Assembly: GCA_964590195.1 (NCBI GenBank)
Contig: CAZPWJ010000015.1
Span: forward strand, 1 to 64,000
Length of the DNA: 64,000 nucleotides
Origin: GCA-2731375 sp964590195
Lineage (GTDB): Bacteria; Pseudomonadota; Alphaproteobacteria; GCA-2731375
Direction of reading: 5' to 3'
Shown here: positions 58,961 to 64,000 of the stretch, piece by piece
Layout of the letters: each line of letters begins with the position of its first letter
Numbering within the stretch: the stretch's first letter is position 1
The notes under the pieces: generated by a model
The model's database searches: none
The model's input: only the letters and a program-made list of their open reading frames with translations
What the model was told of the DNA's origin: nothing
Position numbers and translations under genes: made by a program

Positions 58961-60895
58961 ATGAATCAGCCCCTTCCTGAAAATGGCGCGACCAAAGGTG
59001 TAATCGGCCGATTCCTTCGGCTGTTTGTGCCTGTTGCCGTTATCTGTGTTGGCGGGGCGATTGTCCTGTTTCGCTCGGAACTGGATACCGACCTGACAAA
59101 AATCCGCGCCTCGGAAACCATGTCCGTGCAACTGGGCGTCAGCTCCATTAGCCGCGCGGTGCAAACAATAACCAGGGATACAGCCTATCTGGCGGCCCAG
59201 GGACGATTGCTGGACGAGCTGTCGAATTCACGGGTAGAGGCCGATGGCTATCTTGCCGCGGACTGGCTGACTTTTTCCCGGACCAGAGGAATCTATGATC
59301 AAATCCGCCTGCTTGATGCGACTGGCCAGGAACGTGAGCGGGTAAATTTTAATGGCGGATATCCCGCTAGCGTCGCAAAAGAGAAACTGCAGAATAAAGG
59401 CAAGCGCTACTATTTTACCGATACGATCAAGCTGGGCCGAGGCGAGTTTTTTATCTCGCCGCTTGATCTAAACATCGAAGGCGGCAGGGTGGAGACACCG
59501 ATCAAGCCAACGATACGTATTGGCACCCCTGTTTTTGACAGACGGGGACGGAAGAGCGGCATCGTCCTGCTGAACTATTATGGCGACAGAATGCTCGGCG
59601 AATTTGGCCGCACCATGGGCGCGAATAAGGCCAGGGCCTGGCTGCTGAATAATCAGGGATTCTGGCTGAAGGGGCCGTCTGATGATCTGGAATGGGGTTT
59701 CATGCACCAGCGGCCGGATGCATCCATGGCGCATCGCTATCCGGACGCATGGCAACGGATACTTGCGGCCGATCAAGGGCAGTTCGAGAATGAGCAGGGC
59801 CTTTGGACCTTCGCCACCGCCGTTCCACTGATTGAGGGGCAAAAGACCTCTTCCGGCACCCACGAAGCCTTTGCCCCCAGCAGATCGGAGTTGGAAAGCC
59901 GCGACTATTTCTGGAAGGCGGTGCTCTTGCTGCCACGGGAGGCCTATCGCGGCAGCATGTGGCAGACCGGCGTCAATATATTGGCGGCGGCGGCCATTCT
60001 GCTTGCCGGCCTGTTCATCGGCTGCTGGCGCCTGGCCAGCGCCTGGGTCCGCCAGGAGCAGGCCGAGGCGGAGGTGCGCCGGATCAACCAGGGCCTGGAA
60101 GTCATGGTGGACGCGCGGACGGAGGAACTGAGGACAAAGAACGATGAGCTGGAAAGCCTGATCTATGTGGTTTCCCATGACCTTCGCGCGCCCATCCTCA
60201 AGTTCCAGGAATTCAGCGCCTTGTTCGAAAAGCTGGTCCGCAACGTCGAGGAGCGCCTGAAGACAGACGAGCCATCGGTCCAGGAACTGGAAACGATCGC
60301 CGCGCAGCTCGGCGGACAGATCCCGGCATCACTGACGACGATGCTCGAAAATACTGACCGGATGTATCCGCTGGTCAATGGTTTGCACCATATCTCGCGT
60401 GCCAATCGAGCCATCCTCGACATTCAGCCCTTGGACATGAACGCCATGCTGTCGAAAATCGCCGCGGAGCTGGACGCCGAGCTAAGGGCTACGGGCGGTA
60501 CGATTGAAATTGCCGATCTGCCCGATTGCATGGGCGATGCGGCGCATCTGGAGATGGTTTTCACCAACCTTCTCGGCAATGCCATTAAATACCGCCATCC
60601 CGATCGTCCCCCCGCCGTGCGGATCTCAGGCGAGATGACGGACGGCCGCGCGGTCTACGAGGTCTCCGACAATGGGGTGGGTTTCGCCGCCGAGCATTGC
60701 CAGCATGTCTGGGATCTGTTTTACCGCCGGGTGCTGATGGGCGAAACGGAAGGCCAGGGCCTTGATCTGACCCTGGTCCGGCGCATCGTGGAGCGCCATC
60801 ACGGACGCATATCCCTGGAATCCGAGGAAGGCGTCGGCAGCCGGTTTCTGGTCGCCCTGCCCCCCGCGGCACAAGGCGAAACGGTTACAGAATAA
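58961..60895 (+). CDS. orphan membrane sensor histidine kinase
   Basis: A 644-residue kinase. A membrane segment (about 16-42, FLRLFVPVAVICVGGAIVLF) precedes a large extracytoplasmic PDC/dCache-like sensor (about 45-335), then a second membrane segment (VNILAAAAILLAGLFIGCWR), a coiled coil (AEVRRINQGLEVMVDARTEE), the H box YVVSHDLRAPILKFQ and an ATPase domain with N box FTNLLGNAIKYRHPDRP and G1 VYEVSDNGVGFAAEH. The G2 region GQGLDLTLVRRI deviates from the usual GxGLGL. No response regulator gene lies next to it. Its end overlaps the convergent hslU by 11 bases. Confidence 0.88.
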   Translation: MNQPLPENGATKGVIGRFLRLFVPVAVICVGGAIVLFRSELDTDLTKIRASETMSVQLGVSSISRAVQTITRDTAYLAAQGRLLDELSNSRVEADGYLAADWLTFSRTRGIYDQIRLLDATGQERERVNFNGGYPASVAKEKLQNKGKRYYFTDTIKLGRGEFFISPLDLNIEGGRVETPIKPTIRIGTPVFDRRGRKSGIVLLNYYGDRMLGEFGRTMGANKARAWLLNNQGFWLKGPSDDLEWGFMHQRPDASMAHRYPDAWQRILAADQGQFENEQGLWTFATAVPLIEGQKTSSGTHEAFAPSRSELESRDYFWKAVLLLPREAYRGSMWQTGVNILAAAAILLAGLFIGCWRLASAWVRQEQAEAEVRRINQGLEVMVDARTEELRTKNDELESLIYVVSHDLRAPILKFQEFSALFEKLVRNVEERLKTDEPSVQELETIAAQLGGQIPASLTTMLENTDRMYPLVNGLHHISRANRAILDIQPLDMNAMLSKIAAELDAELRATGGTIEIADLPDCMGDAAHLEMVFTNLLGNAIKYRHPDRPPAVRISGEMTDGRAVYEVSDNGVGFAAEHCQHVWDLFYRRVLMGETEGQGLDLTLVRRIVERHHGRISLESEEGVGSRFLVALPPAAQGETVTE

Positions 60896-62198
60896 ACTTC
60901 GACAGATCAGCGTTTTTAGCCAAATCGCCCATGTTGTCGCGCACGTATGCGGCATCAATGGTCACGGTTTCGCCGGGCCGATCCGTGGCGGTAAAGCTGA
61001 TTTCGTCCAGCACGCGCTCCAAAATCGTATGCAGACGCCTGGCGCCGATATTCTCCACGTTCTGGTTGACCTCCGCCGCAACGGCGGCGATTTCGTCGAT
61101 GGCGTCATCGGCGAATTCCAGGGTCACGCCCTCGGTATCCATCAGGGCGACATACTGCTTGATCAACGAAGCTTCCGGTTCCAGCAGGATGCGCTTGAAG
61201 TCATCCGCGCCCAGGGCCGACAGCTCCACCCGAATGGGCAGGCGGCCCTGTAACTCGGGCAACAGGTCCGACGGCTTGGCCAGATGGAAGGCGCCCGAGG
61301 CGATGAACAGGACATGGTCGGTCTTGATGGCGCCATACTTAGTGGACACGGTGGTGCCTTCCAACAGGGGCAACAGATCCCGCTGCACTCCCTCGCGGCT
61401 GACATCGCCGCCCGAGCGTTCCGAGCGCGCGGTAACCTTGTCAATCTCGTCCAGGAAGACGATGCCGTTTTCCTCCACTGCCTGCAAGGCATCGCGGACC
61501 AGGGCCTCTTCATCCAACAGCTTATCGGATTCCTCCGCCACCAGGACGTCATAGGATTCCGCCACCGTCAGACGCCGGCGCTTGGTGCGTTCGCCGCCCA
61601 GGGCCTTGCCCAGCATATCGTTCAGATTCAGCATGCCCATCTGGGCCCCGGGCATGCCCGGCACCTCGAACGTGGGCAAGCCGCCACCGCCGGTGTCGGC
61701 CAGGTCAAGTTCGACCTCTTTTTCCGCCAGCTCGCCTTCGCGCAGTTTCTTGCGAAAGGCATCGCGCGTGGACTCGGATGCGGTATCGCCCACCAGGGCA
61801 TCAAGCACGCGTTCTTCCGCTGCCAACTCGGCCTTGGCCTGAACGGTTTCACGGCGTTTATCGCGCATCATGGTCAGGGCGATTTCCACCAGATCGCGGA
61901 CGATCTGTTCCACATCCCGGCCCACATAGCCGACTTCGGTGAACTTCGTGGCTTCAACCTTGACGAACGGCGCGCCGGCCAGCCGCGCCAGACGGCGGGC
62001 AATCTCGGTCTTGCCGACGCCGGTGGGGCCGATCATCAGAATATTCTTCGGCATTACCTCTTCGCGCATATTGCCTTCCAGCTGCATCCGCCGCCAGCGG
62101 TTGCGCAGGGCGATGGCAACGGCGCGTTTGGCATCGTTCTGGCCGACGATAAAACGGTCGAGTTCGGAAACTATTTCCCGAGGGCTGAATTCTGTCAT
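60885..62198 (-). CDS. hslU: HslU, ATPase subunit of the HslVU protease
   Basis: A 437-residue AAA+ unfoldase. It has FSPREIVSELDRFIVGQNDA, Walker A GPTGVGKTEIARRLARLAG, VEATKFTEVGYVGRDVEQIV, Walker B GIVFLDEIDKVTARSE and QGRLPIRVELSALGADDFKR. The C-terminus NADLSKFIL is the tail that inserts into HslV. Start ATG 62198, overlapping the hslV stop (ATGA). Confidence 0.97.
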   Translation of the reverse strand: MTEFSPREIVSELDRFIVGQNDAKRAVAIALRNRWRRMQLEGNMREEVMPKNILMIGPTGVGKTEIARRLARLAGAPFVKVEATKFTEVGYVGRDVEQIVRDLVEIALTMMRDKRRETVQAKAELAAEERVLDALVGDTASESTRDAFRKKLREGELAEKEVELDLADTGGGGLPTFEVPGMPGAQMGMLNLNDMLGKALGGERTKRRRLTVAESYDVLVAEESDKLLDEEALVRDALQAVEENGIVFLDEIDKVTARSERSGGDVSREGVQRDLLPLLEGTTVSTKYGAIKTDHVLFIASGAFHLAKPSDLLPELQGRLPIRVELSALGADDFKRILLEPEASLIKQYVALMDTEGVTLEFADDAIDEIAAVAAEVNQNVENIGARRLHTILERVLDEISFTATDRPGETVTIDAAYVRDNMGDLAKNADLSKFIL

Positions 62199-62764
62199 GT
62201 GTCGCTTTCGGGACTTAGGGATTCCACGGTAACATTTTCGTTGGTGTAAACGCAGATGCCGGCGGCAATCTGCATGGCGCGGCGGGCAATGTCCTCCGAC
62301 CCCATGTCGTCCCGGTCGATCAGGGCGCGGGCCGCCGCCAGGGCGTAGGAGCCGCCCGAGCCGATACCGATCAGGCCGTCCTCGGGTTCCAGCACGTCGC
62401 CGGTACCGGTCAGGACCAGCGAGGTATCCACATCCGCCACCGCCATCATCGCCTCCAGACGGCGCAGATAACGGTCGGTGCGCCAATCCTTGGCCATTTC
62501 CACCGCCGCCCGGGTCAGGTTGCCGGGATGCTGTTCCAGCTTGCCCTCCAGGCGCTCGAACAAGGTAAAGGCGTCCGCCGTGGCGCCGGCGAAACCGGCG
62601 ACGATCTTGCCCCCCGTGCCCAGGCGCCGCACCTTGCGGGCATTGGCCTTGATCACGGTCTGGCCCAGGCTGACCTGGCCGTCGCCGGCCATGACCACCG
62701 TATCACCCTTGCGGACGCACAAAATCGTCGTGCCGTACCAGGTTTCGCTGTTCGTATGATCCAC
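62195..62764 (-). CDS. hslV: HslV, peptidase subunit of the HslVU protease
   Basis: A 189-residue threonine peptidase. WYGTTILCVRKGDTVVMAGD contains the catalytic Thr after a 10-residue leader, as in other alphaproteobacteria; GQVSLGQTVIKANARKVRRL and GFAGATADAFTLFERLEGKL follow. The start is GTG at 62764 with AAAGGA about 10 bases upstream. hslV-hslU form an operon behind a heat-shock-type promoter. Confidence 0.96.
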   Translation of the reverse strand: MDHTNSETWYGTTILCVRKGDTVVMAGDGQVSLGQTVIKANARKVRRLGTGGKIVAGFAGATADAFTLFERLEGKLEQHPGNLTRAAVEMAKDWRTDRYLRRLEAMMAVADVDTSLVLTGTGDVLEPEDGLIGIGSGGSYALAAARALIDRDDMGSEDIARRAMQIAAGICVYTNENVTVESLSPESDT

Positions 62765-62796
62765 GTGTTCAGTATCCTTTGTGTCAGGCCCTTCAT

Positions 62797-62823
62797 GTAT
62801 GGCGAAACGCCGATCTATTCAAG
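62797..62823 (-). promoter_or_regulatory. sigma-32 (RpoH)-type promoter of hslVU
   Basis: On the minus strand CTTGAA (62818-62823) and CCATAC (62797-62802) are 15 bases apart, close to the alphaproteobacterial RpoH consensus CTTGAA...CCATAT. The expected transcript start is about 25 bases before hslV. Confidence 0.65.
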
Positions 62824-62894
62824 CTTCGCGAATTCCAGGCGCGAAGCAATCAAGGTTAACGAACGGCGCACTGGCGATTGCCGCGCCGGGCTGT

Positions 62895-62910
62895 TATACC
62901 GCGCGGTATA
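62895..62910. promoter_or_regulatory. 16-bp perfect palindrome upstream of hisB
   Basis: TATACCGCGCGGTATA is a perfect 16-bp palindrome, 50 bases upstream of the hisB ATG in the divergent hslV-hisB gap. It may be an operator; TATACC and TATATA also look like possible -10 elements. Confidence 0.45.
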
Positions 62911-62959
62911 TACAGAGCAGTCGGGAAATGACTTCCGGCGGCAGTAAGGAGCAGAGGCC

Positions 62960-63559
62960 ATGCGCCAGGCCAAGGTGGAACGCAATACCAAGGAAACCCA
63001 GATCACCGTCGAGGTGAACCTGGACGGTACGGGCAGCTATGACGTGCAGACCGGATTGGGCTTTCTTGATCATATGCTGGAGCAGCTGTCGCGCCACAGC
63101 CTGATCGACCTGACGGTCCGGGCTGACGGCGATTTGCACATTGACGGCCACCACACCACCGAGGATACCGGCCTGGCCATTGGTGAGGCGATCCGCCAGG
63201 CCTTGGGCGAGCGTACGGGCATTGTCCGCTATGGCAACGCCGTGGTGCCCATGGACGAGACCCTGACCCGGGTGGCGCTCGATCTGTCGGACCGGCCCTA
63301 TTTGATCTGGAAGGTTGCCTTCAATCGTCCGAAACTGGGCGATATGGACACGGAACTGTTCCGCGAATGGTTTCAGGCCATCAGCCAGGCCGCCGGCATC
63401 ACCCTGCATGTGGAAGTGCTGTATGGCGAGAACAATCACCACATGATCGAAAGCTGCTTCAAGGCCCTGGCCCGCAGCCTGCGCCAGGCGGTGGAGATCG
63501 ACCCTCGCCGGGCCGATGCCGTGCCCTCGACCAAGGGCGTCCTGGGCGGCAGCCTTTAA
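62960..63559 (+). CDS. hisB: imidazoleglycerol-phosphate dehydratase
   Basis: A 199-residue, monofunctional HisB catalysing the sixth step of histidine synthesis. Motifs: RNTKETQITVEVNLDGTGSY, GLGFLDHMLEQLSRHSLIDL, DGHHTTEDTGLAIGEAIRQA and ENNHHMIESCFKALARSLRQ; the His/Glu clusters bind Mn. GTAAGGAG precedes the ATG. A DUF2628 gene follows after 12 bases, and hisH, hisA and hisF would be expected next, outside the window. Confidence 0.97.
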   Translation: MRQAKVERNTKETQITVEVNLDGTGSYDVQTGLGFLDHMLEQLSRHSLIDLTVRADGDLHIDGHHTTEDTGLAIGEAIRQALGERTGIVRYGNAVVPMDETLTRVALDLSDRPYLIWKVAFNRPKLGDMDTELFREWFQAISQAAGITLHVEVLYGENNHHMIESCFKALARSLRQAVEIDPRRADAVPSTKGVLGGSL

Positions 63560-63571
63560 AGAGGGCTATTG

Positions 63572-64000
63572 ATGCGCCTCTATACGGTTCAGCACCGGCC
63601 AGCCGGTGACAGCGCACAAGATCCGGACGTGGTCCTGATCAAGGAAGGCTTTTGCTGGCCGGCCTTGTTCGTCCCGTTTCTGTGGCTGCTGTACCGTGGG
63701 CAATTCTGGGGCCTCGTGGCCTATCTGGGGCTGACCGCAGGATTGTCCGCCGTGGCTTATGGCGCCAGCCTGAACGAGATCGCCGTGCTGTTGCTCTCGC
63801 TGGTGCTATCCTTGCTGGTGGCCGCGCAGGCCAACGATTGGCGCCGCTGGCGCTTAAGCGCCAAGGGTTATGAACTGGTAACTGTGGTTGCCGCCGGCAG
63901 TTTGCGCCAGGCGGAGGAGATATTTTTTCACCACCGTTGGCAAAACCCCAATGCCGCGTCAACGCCGGCGCCGGTTCCTCTGCCCGCAAGCGCCCTGACC
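63572..64000 (+). CDS. DUF2628 membrane protein, 3' end beyond the window
   Basis: At least 143 residues, open to the right edge. A short N-terminal region (MRLYTVQHRPAGDSAQDPDV) leads into KEGFCWPALFVPFLWLLYRG and two further hydrophobic segments (WGLVAYLGLTAGLSAVAYGA, then AVLLLSLVLSLLVAAQAND). This pattern and the place between hisB and presumably hisH are typical of the alphaproteobacterial DUF2628 family. No biochemical role is known. Confidence 0.85.
   Translation, partial: MRLYTVQHRPAGDSAQDPDVVLIKEGFCWPALFVPFLWLLYRGQFWGLVAYLGLTAGLSAVAYGASLNEIAVLLLSLVLSLLVAAQANDWRRWRLSAKGYELVTVVAAGSLRQAEEIFFHHRWQNPNAASTPAPVPLPASALT

Noticed and set aside
1..64000. Insertion sequences, prophage or integrative element
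   Set aside because: No transposase, integrase, phage gene or tRNA-linked attachment repeat was found.

Overview
The window is about 60% G+C with densely packed genes, many joined by 1-4 base overlaps. Gene content and order suggest an alphaproteobacterium, probably Rhodospirillales-like: a CbiG-CobJ fusion beside CobN/CobW/CobO, hslVU divergent from hisB followed by a DUF2628 gene, and a nir cluster in the Paracoccus-type order. A 5'-truncated ectoine synthase gene at the left edge hints at a saline habitat. No rRNA, tRNA, transposase or CRISPR array was recognised.

Layout. (1) 1-6.2 kb: end of ectC, a luciferase-fold oxidoreductase coupled to an EamA exporter, then a leftward operon (PuuE-like deacetylase, GAF protein, amidase, SDR) that looks like amide or ureide catabolism. 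(2) 6.3-9.9 kb: a fused double ABC exporter. (3) 10.1-31.7 kb: a cobalt and cobalamin region with cbtB-cbtA, cobT, cobB, cbiD, cobK, cobM, cbiG-cobJ, cobI, cobL, cobH, cbiX, cbiB, cobQ, cobO, cobN, cobW, a cobalamin riboswitch in front of cobW, a NiCoT-like metal transporter and cobC. (4) 31.7-37.4 kb: a dpp/opp-type peptide ABC importer. (5) 37.6-44.5 kb: a degenerate nucleotidyl-cyclase-like protein, a nitroreductase, and a catabolic island (two TauD/TfdA oxygenases, an NtaA/DszA-type monooxygenase, an HCCA-isomerase-like protein, an MFS carrier). (6) 44.5-49.6 kb: a secreted P460-type cytochrome carrying about 35 cysteines in CNPC repeats, divergent from an FGE-family gene that is followed by an unknown gene, msrB and a HAD gene; then a GST. 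(7) 49.6-60.9 kb: a short nirS-derived remnant, nirECFDLGHJN for heme d1, a second CbiX-like chelatase, a hemerythrin gene with a perfect FNR/NNR-type box, and an orphan histidine kinase. (8) 60.9-64 kb: hslUV with a heat-shock-type promoter, hisB and a DUF2628 gene.

How it fits together. NirE makes precorrin-2, the branch point for both heme d1 and cobalamin, and no other SUMT is visible here. The cobalamin set mixes enzymes of the early-cobalt route (CbiX, CbiD, CbiG) and the late-cobalt route (CobN, CobW, CobJ/M/K/L/H); CobG/CobZ, CobP/CobU and CobV/CobS were not found. Two cobalt uptake systems and several His-rich proteins suggest tight cobalt handling. The nir cluster lacks an intact nirS: only about 60 C-terminal residues remain at the position where nirS normally sits, still behind a recognisable FNR/NNR-like box.

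The most unusual element is the divergent P460/CNPC-repeat and FGE module. The repeats (C-x-P-C) resemble the C-x-P-x core of the motif that formylglycine-generating enzymes act on, so an enzyme-substrate pairing is a testable hypothesis.
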